Source: an uncultured Christensenellaceae bacterium
Lineage (GTDB): Bacteria > Bacillota > Clostridia > Christensenellales > Christensenellaceae
Assembly (NCBI GenBank): GCA_934438035.1
Contig: CAKSBK010000008.1
Coordinates: 1-12,477 of the forward strand
DNA: 12,477 bases
Direction of reading: 5' to 3'
Made by a program: the position numbers and the translations under genes
Part shown: positions 1 through 6,486 of the stretch, in pieces
Numbering within the stretch: the stretch's first letter is position 1
How the letters are laid out: each line of letters begins with the position of its first letter
The notes under the pieces: model-generated
Seen by the model: the letters and a program-made list of their open reading frames with translations, nothing else
Databases searched by the model: none
What the model was told of the DNA's origin: nothing

Positions 1-71
1 GTACCTCACCAGGATAGAGGGTCCGCCTCCTAAGCGGAATGTAGTGAGTTCGAGTCTCGCCGGGGGTGCCA
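1..71 (+). tRNA. tRNA-Arg(CCT), 5' end cut off by the window edge
   Basis: Base 1 corresponds to tRNA position 7, so only the first six acceptor bases are missing. U8-A9 is at 2-3, the D stem CCTC/GAGG at 4-7 and 17-20, and the anticodon stem TCCGC/GCGGA at 22-26 and 34-38. The loop CTCCTAA gives anticodon CCT, which reads the Arg codon AGG. The T stem is GTGAG/CTCGC at 44-48 and 56-60 with a TTCGAGT loop. The 3' acceptor strand is 61-67, the discriminator is G68, and CCA is encoded at 69-71. A strong terminator follows directly. Confidence 0.95.
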
Positions 72-120
72 AAAACAACGCAGAAAGCCCTATTTTGTGA
101 GTTTTCTGCGTTGTTTTTTT
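72..120 (+). terminator. Rho-independent terminator of tRNA-Arg
   Basis: A 15-bp perfect stem (72-86 pairing with 103-117, core ACAACGCAGAAA) encloses a 16-nt loop and runs into a T tract ending at 120. It starts right after the encoded CCA, so it ends the tRNA transcript. A-rich flanks mean it could also work weakly on the minus strand. Confidence 0.9.
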
Positions 121-292
121 CTGCGTTCTGCCTATTTTCTAATGCGGCGCGTTTAGCTGATTTGCACTCTGCTAATAAAATCAAATGTAGCATTCCTTAC
201 GCGCTGCCGCCGCAGAGCCGCAATATTATAATTCTGTTTTAGCGCAATACATAAATTTTCCAACATCAACAGAATTTATTTGAAAACATGCG

Positions 293-338
293 AAAAAACG
301 CCCGCCATACAAAATTTTTTGTTCGGCGAGCGTTTTTT
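293..338. terminator. Bidirectional terminator-like hairpin
   Basis: The 14-nt arms 293-306 and 325-338 pair with one C-A mismatch. The outer six pairs are A-T and the inner arm is GC-rich (CGCCCGCC against GGCGAGCG). The T6 run ends the hairpin on the plus strand and the A6 run gives a T6 run on the minus strand, so it can work in both directions. The nearest gene whose transcript could reach it is the minus-strand DUF4428-type gene. Confidence 0.65.
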
Positions 339-497
339 ATATCTAAATCCATATAATGCATATTAGATAAACAATCAGCGAGTGTAAAAAAGCAAGACTT
401 CGGACATATTATCAAACAATCTCATATGAAAATAGTTTTACTCGAAAACAGTTAATTAATTATCTATATAACTGCGCCGGATATATTATGTCGATTA

Positions 498-533
498 AAA
501 AAAGCCGGAATACTGCCGCCTTATCGCTTTTTT
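498..533 (-). terminator. Possible terminator of the minus-strand run
   Basis: AAAAAAGC at 498-505 pairs with GCTTTTTT at 526-533, with a small inner CGG/CCG stem. On the minus strand the hairpin ends in a T7 run, and it lies about 140 nt past the stop of the DUF4428-type gene. The stem is mostly A-T, so it is weaker than the hairpin at 293-338. Confidence 0.4.
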
Positions 534-670
534 CAGATTATACGGCGCTTTAAATTTATACCGATCAAATTATCTGTCCCGAAATAAATATTTCCGGCAA
601 ATAGAAAACATTAAAAAAATCTTTCCGTCCCGCTTTCGCAGTGCATGCATTAATTAAAAGTAAGCGGCGA

Positions 671-1387
671 TTATACCGGACCGCCGCAATATTCACAACA
701 ATTATTGGCGTCAGGTATTGTTGTGGCATGGCAATGAGGACATATCACGGGAACCTTCGGAGCATTTGCCGCAAAAGCAGCTTCGCGCTCAGCGTCTCTT
801 GCATCCATCAAAATTCTTTTGATTTCATCTGCTTTTTCCTGCATCTCGCGATATGCCACACCTCCACGCTGGCGTATCTCATCATCGTTTAACTGAAATT
901 TGATTTGGTCAAACCACGGCGAATTAACATGTATCGTCATATTAAAATCATACGAGTATTCATAGCGCGGCGGATTATAGCTTTCCTCCTTACCATCGGA
1001 AGTCTCACGGTAAATTTCCCTTCTGTTTTCATCTATATCGAGCGTGCAGCCGGTCACCTGCAAATAATCCAAAACATCAGGATTTTCGTCGCGCCATTTG
1101 CGTGTACGCGTTATAATCCATTGATGCTTATCTTCATCAATATAGATATTCATGTTGCCGCTGATTACTCTTGTAGGGTTAAAATCTGCAACCTTTTTCT
1201 TATTTGCCTCACGGTAATCAAGCTGCTCCTTAATCTCTGCAACAGTTGAATGACGTCTTTCGTTGAAAAATGGAGAAAGCTTTTTTGCACATTCTTTGCA
1301 TAAATTACCGTCCTCTAACTTTCGATTTCCAAGAAGTCCTATTTTCTCTCCGCATACATCACAGTATTTTTTATCAAACAATCCCAT
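671..1387 (-). CDS. DUF4428-type protein with N- and C-terminal zinc fingers
   Basis: 238 residues. The N-terminus (MGLFDKKYC, CDVC at 9-12, CKEC at 30-33, then KKLSPFF) matches the DUF4428 zinc-finger type as I remember it. The middle (about 70-175) looks like a beta-rich domain with no known active site. A charged helix (about 176-208) leads to a C-terminal zinc ribbon with CPHC at 216-219 and CEYC at 231-234. No signal peptide or membrane segment is visible, so it is probably cytoplasmic. The start has a strong AGGAGG nine bases upstream. It lies 21 nt after the 161-residue gene and is the last gene of the minus-strand run. Two zinc-binding ends suggest protein or nucleic acid contacts, but the function is unknown. 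Confidence 0.85.
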   Translation of the reverse strand: MGLFDKKYCDVCGEKIGLLGNRKLEDGNLCKECAKKLSPFFNERRHSTVAEIKEQLDYREANKKKVADFNPTRVISGNMNIYIDEDKHQWIITRTRKWRDENPDVLDYLQVTGCTLDIDENRREIYRETSDGKEESYNPPRYEYSYDFNMTIHVNSPWFDQIKFQLNDDEIRQRGGVAYREMQEKADEIKRILMDARDAEREAAFAANAPKVPVICPHCHATTIPDANNCCEYCGGPV

Positions 1388-1408
1388 AATCTTTTTCCTC
1401 CTAATGCT

Positions 1409-1894
1409 CTATTTTTTTTTGAATTTATCCTTTAAAAACCTGGCAAGCCTGGTACCGTCTTCAATATAATTCTTTGTTATCGTATAGTCTGCCATTGTTC
1501 CGGCCTCAATCATTCTTTTACGATTGTTAGCTATCGCTTTGTCCCTTAAATCATTCATGCCTCTGTTAGCAACATAGGTTAATGTATCGTCTATAAGCTC
1601 ATCCTTGTTTTCTGTTAATATTTCTTTAGTGATTTTTCTTGATTGTTTCTTTTGCTCCTTTGTCATTTTCACCGGTTTCTGCGTACATTTCGGTAAAATC
1701 GCATTAAACCGATCAGATAATCCTTCCGATACGAATTTTTCCTCAAATTCCGTTGCACTGCTGCAGCCGTTTCCAAGTAAAGTCATATCATCTATAAACG
1801 CTTGCACTTCATTTTGCATATCTTCCGGAACCGTAAAGTATTCGTTAAAAAAATTGATTCTGCTATCTACGCATTTTTTTATTTCGTCAGTCAT
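1409..1894 (-). CDS. Hypothetical charged helical protein
   Basis: 161 residues, not recognised. It looks almost entirely helical and strongly charged, with a Lys/Glu-rich central stretch (about 76-102) that could be a coiled coil and a basic C-terminus ending KFKKK. Three cysteines (8, 44, 70) form no zinc motif. There is no signal peptide or membrane segment, so it is probably cytoplasmic. The ATG is preceded by a good ribosome binding site (GGAAAGG, 8 nt spacing). It is 24 nt downstream of the duplicated-domain lipoprotein gene and 21 nt upstream of the DUF4428-type gene, which suggests cotranscription. No function can be proposed. Confidence 0.8.
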   Translation of the reverse strand: MTDEIKKCVDSRINFFNEYFTVPEDMQNEVQAFIDDMTLLGNGCSSATEFEEKFVSEGLSDRFNAILPKCTQKPVKMTKEQKKQSRKITKEILTENKDELIDDTLTYVANRGMNDLRDKAIANNRKRMIEAGTMADYTITKNYIEDGTRLARFLKDKFKKK

Positions 1895-1918
1895 ATTTTT
1901 TTCCTTTCCTGCAATTAT

Positions 1919-2875
1919 TCATCCTTTCCATGGGATAAAACCGTCATTGTATCGCTCAATAAAATTCACAACCACCGAAAGCAATTCGGCTTGAACATTT
2001 TCATAATCGTTAGGATAGAGCGTGCCCATTGCGCAGATATTCTCTTCGCTCTCATAGCCGAATTCTATTTGAAACCATTCGCACTCGTTATAATTTTCTG
2101 CGGATTTATCCCAGCCGTTCCATGAGGGAACGTCATATTTACGCACAATAGATTGCAACTCCTCGAACGGAAAATCCGTACAGCTTCCGAAAAATTGATA
2201 GCTCCCATGCGGATAATACTCTTCATAACCTTTTATTGTGATATCAATTCTTACTGTACCGTCTGATTTTTTCCCTGCAGAACAAAAGAAGTTACTGTCT
2301 TCCCTTTTCGAAAAATTAAGCATTATATAATCAAGCTCATCCGAGTCAAGAGTTTTTGAATAGAGGTTGCCGTATTCATTTATAAGAGAGTCAAACAACG
2401 CGCATATTTCATGCTTTGCATCTGAATATCCCTTTGGAAAAGCGTTATCGCCGCTCGCCGTTATCTTGGTTTCGTCAGACAGCGTTACGGAAAGCGCAAA
2501 GCTTTCGCCGTCCAACACCATACTGTTGGTTTTATTAAAGCCGTTCCACCGATCCAAACGATATCGTGATGCGATTTCACTCAGCTCCTCTAAAGCAGTC
2601 TCGTCGACCATAACGTCTACCGTTTTATCGCCGGCATAAAGCTCCGCTTGCAGACGTATGCCGTTAACATCCCGCACAAGTGAATAATTGTAACAATCCG
2701 CCATCGACATACCGTTATGATTAAAAGAAAATGAGCTTATCTTCATAGGAGATTCACCAAAATTGTTGTTAATTGCCGGCGCAGTATTTCCCGGCAGCGG
2801 TATAATTTGCGAGCATCCGCATAAATACAACACGGCAACAAGGCTTAAGCATATAATTGCTATCAGCTTTCTCAT
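1919..2875 (-). CDS. Lipoprotein with an internally duplicated domain
   Basis: 318 residues from the ATG at 2873-2875. A GTG at 2885-2887 would add four residues and overlap the upstream gene; I prefer the ATG because it gives a classic signal peptide (MRKL, hydrophobic core, lipobox LCGC with Cys21), though a GGA-type site also fits the GTG. The mature protein contains two similar units of about 125 residues. Each has a beta-rich start, a helix of the type LEEL/FEEL, a WNG motif (residues 110-112 and 252-254), a strand rich in acidic residues and a closing helix (INEYG and IERYND). I know similar WNG-containing lipoproteins from gut Firmicutes but no assigned role. It is probably anchored to the outer face of the membrane. 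Confidence 0.85.
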   Translation of the reverse strand: MRKLIAIICLSLVAVLYLCGCSQIIPLPGNTAPAINNNFGESPMKISSFSFNHNGMSMADCYNYSLVRDVNGIRLQAELYAGDKTVDVMVDETALEELSEIASRYRLDRWNGFNKTNSMVLDGESFALSVTLSDETKITASGDNAFPKGYSDAKHEICALFDSLINEYGNLYSKTLDSDELDYIMLNFSKREDSNFFCSAGKKSDGTVRIDITIKGYEEYYPHGSYQFFGSCTDFPFEELQSIVRKYDVPSWNGWDKSAENYNECEWFQIEFGYESEENICAMGTLYPNDYENVQAELLSVVVNFIERYNDGFIPWKG

Positions 2876-2877
2876 TA

Positions 2878-3366
2878 CTACCCCCACGGATTATCCTTTG
2901 CCGGAAGTCTGATACCGGTTAAAATGGAAGAGTATTCCCATAAATACCAACGATCGTCTTTTCTTCTAAGTGTAATAGGTCGTTTTGCATCTGCGCCCGT
3001 TGTTTCCAAAAACAACCGAACAAACCCCTCCTGCGTATCCTTTCTAACGTCGTCAAACACACGCAGCGTCAAAGGCATTGCGGGGGTATAATTGTTTTGC
3101 GGCGTCGCTCCGTTAAAATATGCCATGGGCAGATATGGTTTATCCCTAAACCGGTCGCGCAGAAACGACTCATCATAGGCGCTCAGCGGAACCGGACCTT
3201 TTAGTTGATCTATCATCGCTTTACCAAGCTGTTTGTTTTTAACAAAAGCATCAAGAGCTACTAAAAACATAGCTACGGTGTTTTGAGGAATAGTCAAATC
3301 CATTTGAGGCATGGAGATAAATTCTTCAAATGTTGCGGGCAAAGCTTCTATCATAACTTCCATCAT
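2878..3366 (-). CDS. DUF6935-like protein
   Basis: 162 residues. The pattern of hydrophobic helices, then QLKGPVPLSAYDESFLRDR, a YFNGATPQNNYTP segment, a beta-rich part (RPITLRRKDDRWYLWEY) and a C-terminal DNPWG matches the DUF6935 family as I remember it. The family has no known function. There is no signal peptide, and it is probably cytoplasmic. The start is one of two adjacent ATGs behind GGAG at about 9-12 nt. Its TAG stop at 2878-2880 lies within a few bases of the possible starts of the next gene, so translation of the two is likely coupled. The pairing with the lipoprotein gene suggests a shared process. Confidence 0.8.
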   Translation of the reverse strand: MMEVMIEALPATFEEFISMPQMDLTIPQNTVAMFLVALDAFVKNKQLGKAMIDQLKGPVPLSAYDESFLRDRFRDKPYLPMAYFNGATPQNNYTPAMPLTLRVFDDVRKDTQEGFVRLFLETTGADAKRPITLRRKDDRWYLWEYSSILTGIRLPAKDNPWG

Positions 3367-3407
3367 GATTCACATCTCCTTTCAAAAAGAGCGCCGAGTC
3401 AGAATAA

Positions 3408-3560
3408 TCACCGGACATCAGCGCTCACCGGTGTCAATATATTCTGCGTGTAAAAAAGTCCCGTAAACGATTCGATTTCATCGGTAACATATGCAAGCGA
3501 CGGTATGCCGAATACTGCAATAATACCGACAATAACCGCGATTGCGCCACCAACAGGCAT
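3408..3560 (-). CDS. Small hydrophobic protein, possibly a frameshifted gene
   Basis: A 50-residue ORF from the ATG at 3558-3560 to the TGA at 3408-3410. It starts MPVGGAIAVIVG and continues with a hydrophobic stretch to about residue 24 that could form one membrane helix, followed by a mixed polar tail. No good ribosome binding site precedes this ATG; the nearest AAGG is about 14 nt away. The same frame stays open upstream to about 3597. A second ATG at 3598-3600 would join it if the A6 run at 3579-3584 had five bases, giving about 63 residues. It could therefore be a real small membrane protein, a gene broken by one base, or a remnant. It sits between two genes of the same run. Confidence 0.4.
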   Translation of the reverse strand: MPVGGAIAVIVGIIAVFGIPSLAYVTDEIESFTGLFYTQNILTPVSADVR

Positions 3561-3664
3561 TAAAATTTCGTTTGCCTTAAAAAACCGGATCGCTTAGCAT
3601 TGTTTTATTATATGCCGCAGTTTCTATTTAATTGTTATTCAATATGCGCTGCCGCTTATTGTAC

Positions 3665-4204
3665 TTATTTAGACGGGGTGACGCTGGCGATAATCGCCTG
3701 AACATCCGCATCTTCAAGGCTTATCTTATCTCCGTTCTCCAGACATATCGTCAATTGTATTTGGTCTTCGCCCTCTTCTCCCGTCCACAGGACTGCAATA
3801 GGAGTACCTATACTTTTTCCTGTGAATCCGTTCCATGTATAATTTCCAATTGTAACAGGCTCAAGATCGACAGATTCGTCATAAATATCTTTTGTCGGAG
3901 TCATCATCGCATTATCAGCATCATAATACCCGATCATAATATAAGGCTTTGTAAGTAAATCCCACTCGCTTTTTGCACCTTTAACGATTTGAATTACATT
4001 GGGATCATAGCCTTCTTCATGCTCATCAAAATAATCCGTACCGTGAAAGCCCATCCATCCATCGGGAACAAGCGCGCTGATATTTCCGCCGTCAAAGGTT
4101 TCTCCTTTAACATCTGCCGGATCTGTAGCGGGAGCGCCGGAGCATCCTGCAAGCATTACCGTAAATAATATAGCCGTAAGCATAAATATAATAATTTTTT
4201 TCAT
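3665..4204 (-). CDS. Small lipoprotein of unknown function
   Basis: 179 residues. The signal peptide (MKKIIIF, hydrophobic core) ends in the lipobox LAGC with Cys21, followed by a short Ala/Pro/Asp linker. The mature part starts with a strand-rich segment around ISALVPDGWMGF (about 42-53), has Asp/Glu-rich loops, a YTWNGFTG motif (122-129), and ends in a short helix (DADVQAIIASV). The layout recalls small PsbP/Mog1-like sandwich folds, but this is only an impression. AGGAGA about 8 nt before the ATG supports the start. It is 62 nt downstream of the zinc protein gene. It is expected on the outer face of the membrane; no ligand or partner can be named. Confidence 0.8.
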   Translation of the reverse strand: MKKIIIFMLTAILFTVMLAGCSGAPATDPADVKGETFDGGNISALVPDGWMGFHGTDYFDEHEEGYDPNVIQIVKGAKSEWDLLTKPYIMIGYYDADNAMMTPTKDIYDESVDLEPVTIGNYTWNGFTGKSIGTPIAVLWTGEEGEDQIQLTICLENGDKISLEDADVQAIIASVTPSK

Positions 4205-4266
4205 ATTAATTTCTCCTATTTAAGTTTATAAATTTTTTGTTCAATAGTGCAGTAGGTCTGTTTAAC

Positions 4267-4635
4267 TCATATTTGTTCTCCTTTCTTCATCACCGGACTG
4301 CCGCTTTCTTTGAGATGATGCGCACAGGAAACACACATATCCAGTTCCTCACAAATCAGGAAGCAACGGTCGCAAACCCATCGTTGGCAAATAGGACACT
4401 TACTGAACAATTCGCCGGCTTTTTGGGTCGCCAGTTCCATCGCCACCATTTTCTCTCTTTTATAGAGCGTGTCAAAAATCACACGTTTTCCCTCAGTTTG
4501 CGGAATCACTTTGGCTTTCGAAAAACGAATCGGTTTTGACTTCCAAACAGAACCGCACTGCGCACACCGCAGGGAGAAAACAAACTCATTTTGTGTAGAA
4601 CAATCATGTAATAGCTCCGTTATAATTTGACACAT
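4267..4635 (-). CDS. Multi-CxxC zinc-binding protein
   Basis: 122 residues with four CxxC pairs: CAQC at 24-27, CPIC at 80-83, CDRC at 88-91 and CVSC at 101-104, plus two histidines at 106-107. The cluster from 80 to 107 could bind two zinc ions in a cross-brace, or one set could complete a ribbon with the N-terminal pair. No membrane segment or signal peptide is present. The start is supported only by a moderate GGGCGG stretch about 8 nt upstream. It is the first gene of the minus-strand run, behind the candidate promoter at 4721-4749. I do not recognise a named family; a nucleic acid or protein adaptor role is possible. Confidence 0.75.
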   Translation of the reverse strand: MCQIITELLHDCSTQNEFVFSLRCAQCGSVWKSKPIRFSKAKVIPQTEGKRVIFDTLYKREKMVAMELATQKAGELFSKCPICQRWVCDRCFLICEELDMCVSCAHHLKESGSPVMKKGEQI

Positions 4636-4720
4636 TAGATTACCGCCCTTGTCATTCGTTCAAATTTAGCCGCCAAATTGATGATCTTTACATCTTTTAT
4701 AGCACACGATAAGCAAAAAG

Positions 4721-4749
4721 CATATAATCACAGTGAGTATTTTTAGCAA
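4721..4749 (-). promoter_or_regulatory. Candidate promoter of the seven-gene minus-strand run
   Basis: On the minus strand, TTGCTA (4744-4749) and TATATG (4721-4726) are separated by exactly 17 bp. Both hexamers match the sigma-A consensus at four of six positions, so the assignment is tentative. It would give a leader of about 80 nt before the zinc protein gene. The inverted repeat at 4733-4768 covers its -35 element. Confidence 0.4.
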
Positions 4750-4768
4750 ATTTATCCAAAATGCTCAC
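4733..4768. promoter_or_regulatory. Inverted repeat over the candidate promoter (operator-like)
   Basis: GTGAGTATTTT at 4733-4743 pairs with AAAATGCTCAC at 4758-4768, 11 positions with one G-T wobble and a 14-nt centre. No T tract follows on either strand, so a terminator is unlikely. The half sites flank the candidate -35 element, the position expected of a repressor or activator site. Confidence 0.45.
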
Positions 4769-4778
4769 CATAGCTACA

Positions 4779-4809
4779 CAATATATAGTATTTCGTATGC
4801 AATATATAG
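4779..4809. repeat. Direct repeat CAATATATAG spaced 21 bp
   Basis: The 10-mer occurs at 4779-4788 and 4800-4809, start to start 21 bp, which is two helical turns. The second copy also lies in a dyad (GCATA/TATGC types around 4797-4812). Both copies are upstream of the candidate promoter, so they could be activator sites, although AT-rich repeats arise easily. Confidence 0.4.
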
Positions 4810-4878
4810 CATATATGATTTTTCAAATACGAGACGAAAGCATACGCTTCTTTCTGAGCGAAATATAATCAGAGTTTG

Positions 4879-6456
4879 TTAGCTTATCTCGTCAATTCTT
4901 CCGCATCTTCGGAAGAGGTCAATACACAACAGCAGTTCTTCATGAGAGGTAACGCACAGTTTTCTTTTGATATTTGTATTATGCTTTCTGACGGTATTAA
5001 TGCTGCTGAAGGTTTTCCGGGCAATCTCGTTTACATCAAGGCCAAGTATAAAATATTGCAAAATCGCATGCTCTGTAGGCGTCAGCGTTTTAACTCTTGC
5101 GGCAAAATCCGCAAAAAACTGTAAAAGCTCCGTCGGCATTTCGTTTTTCGTCTGTGTATTTTCGGCAGCCGTCCTGATAGACGAAAGCAACTCGTCAATC
5201 TCATAATAGCCTGAGCGCTGGTGCTTTTCCGGAGAGTACTGAAAAGACTGTATGCTGCTTATAATCGGTTTTACAAAGCGACGGGATAAAAATACCGACA
5301 TCAGCAATGTAAAAATCAAAAAGATTAGAGAGCCTGAAATCCACATCAAACGGTTACGCGCTACCAGGCTATCATAGCTGCTTTTCGAAACAAGCGTTAC
5401 CGCCGCCAGTTTTCTTCCGTTAACCGTAGTACAGTCAAGCTCCTGATGAAGCCCAATGTAACTATCCTCGCCGCCCGAATAGATATTAAAGTAACGCTGC
5501 TCTTTGATTTCCAGAGTACCTTTCGGTTCCAGCCTCAATCCTTTGAAGCTGCCCAGCATTGCCTGATCCAAAAACAGTTTGTCATCCTTCACAGGTGCGA
5601 GAACAGTCACCATGTCGCCATAATCGAATTCCGCCGACGGATAAGAAAGCTGAAAATACAGCCCGCTCAATTCTATTCCGCACACTCCGCATACCTTGCC
5701 GTCCCAATCGAGAATAGGAACAGACAAGAGCAAAATGTCTTCCCATGTATTCTTCAGCCGAATGCGCTCCGACCATATACCCGCGTCAGCCAGGCGCTTA
5801 ACCTCTTTTGACATAATCTCTTCATATCCGGGCAAATATGCGACGTCAAACTCCAAATCCCATCTGTTATGCATCTCCACCTGTCTTTTACGGGCAATAT
5901 CCGAAACTCCGCGAAAGTAGACCCGATGCTGATTTGCACTGGCAGTACTGTTTAAATCAGAATACCGCAGATATATGCCGCTCCGTGAAGTATCGGCATA
6001 AGGAAGATTCGTGTTGGCGGTTGCGTCAAGCACTGTAAAGACGCCGCTGCATTTGCCGGCAGTAAGCGTAGTATTAAGATAGTCGAAAATAAGATTCTCT
6101 GTCTGCGCAATAAGCTCTTGATTATCGTTTAAGTCACTTACCGACGCTCCCTTTTGCTTAAGCGAATTAGAGATCTCTTTCGATATACTTTCCGATAGGG
6201 TAATCGCTTGAGCATTAAGAGAATTTAATTGCTCGGAAAGTGTTGACGCCGTATTGTGCTGCTGAACATTTAATATATACGATACCGTTTGCGCCGTATC
6301 CGAGAATACGCCGGCAACGCTGAGAATGACGACCAAAGCCGCCAGAACAGACATCGCCATGGACATCCAATAAAGTCCTAATTTCCGCTGCATGCTGGCG
6401 TTTTGTTTTTTTGCTTCCTTTGTGATACGCCAAAGCTCTTTCAGCTTATTTATCAT
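4879..6456 (-). CDS. Membrane-anchored LuxR-type regulator with Cache-like sensor domain
   Basis: 525 residues from the ATG at 6454-6456, with GGGGAG six bases upstream; an adjacent GTG would add one residue. A short basic N-terminus precedes TM1 (about 29-50). The extracytoplasmic region (about 55-368) has a helical start rich in Ser/Leu/Gln and then a Cache/PDC-type sensor, shown by the signature VPILDWDGKVCGVCGIELS near 246-264. TM2 (about 370-390) leads to a cytoplasmic linker and a C-terminal LuxR-type helix-turn-helix (about 457-514: LTPTEHAILQ, VNEIARKTF, SINTVRKHNTNIKRKL). There is no kinase or receiver domain, so this is a one-component regulator that would bind DNA at the membrane, in principle like ToxR or CadC. 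It is the last gene of its unit, 30 nt after the solute-binding protein gene. No clear terminator follows it. Confidence 0.85.
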   Translation of the reverse strand: MINKLKELWRITKEAKKQNASMQRKLGLYWMSMAMSVLAALVVILSVAGVFSDTAQTVSYILNVQQHNTASTLSEQLNSLNAQAITLSESISKEISNSLKQKGASVSDLNDNQELIAQTENLIFDYLNTTLTAGKCSGVFTVLDATANTNLPYADTSRSGIYLRYSDLNSTASANQHRVYFRGVSDIARKRQVEMHNRWDLEFDVAYLPGYEEIMSKEVKRLADAGIWSERIRLKNTWEDILLLSVPILDWDGKVCGVCGIELSGLYFQLSYPSAEFDYGDMVTVLAPVKDDKLFLDQAMLGSFKGLRLEPKGTLEIKEQRYFNIYSGGEDSYIGLHQELDCTTVNGRKLAAVTLVSKSSYDSLVARNRLMWISGSLIFLIFTLLMSVFLSRRFVKPIISSIQSFQYSPEKHQRSGYYEIDELLSSIRTAAENTQTKNEMPTELLQFFADFAARVKTLTPTEHAILQYFILGLDVNEIARKTFSSINTVRKHNTNIKRKLCVTSHEELLLCIDLFRRCGRIDEIS

Positions 6457-6486
6457 CACTTTCTCCCCTTTGCAAAAACAGCGCCA

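Larger units (their letters stand above)
121..670. other. Noncoding region of about 550 nt with hairpins
   Basis: I see no gene here on either strand: no ORF with a ribosome binding site and no recognisable RNA fold. Apart from the two terminator-like hairpins listed separately, the region is AT-rich with short dyads, for example TATCTAA/TTAGATA at 340-346 and 363-369. It lies between the tRNA-Arg terminator and the last gene of the minus-strand run, so it probably serves as a termination zone for transcripts from the right. No copy of the tRNA-Arg 3' end that would mark an integration site was found. Confidence 0.5.

Noticed and set aside
905..1249. Plus-strand ORF of 114 codons opposite the DUF4428-type gene
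   Set aside because: It has no ribosome binding site and lies wholly inside a minus-strand gene with clear zinc motifs and a strong start. The same reasoning removes the other plus-strand frames over 1263-6038.
4733..4768. Terminator of the membrane regulator gene
   Set aside because: The stem is present, but no T tract follows on the minus strand. An operator role fits better.
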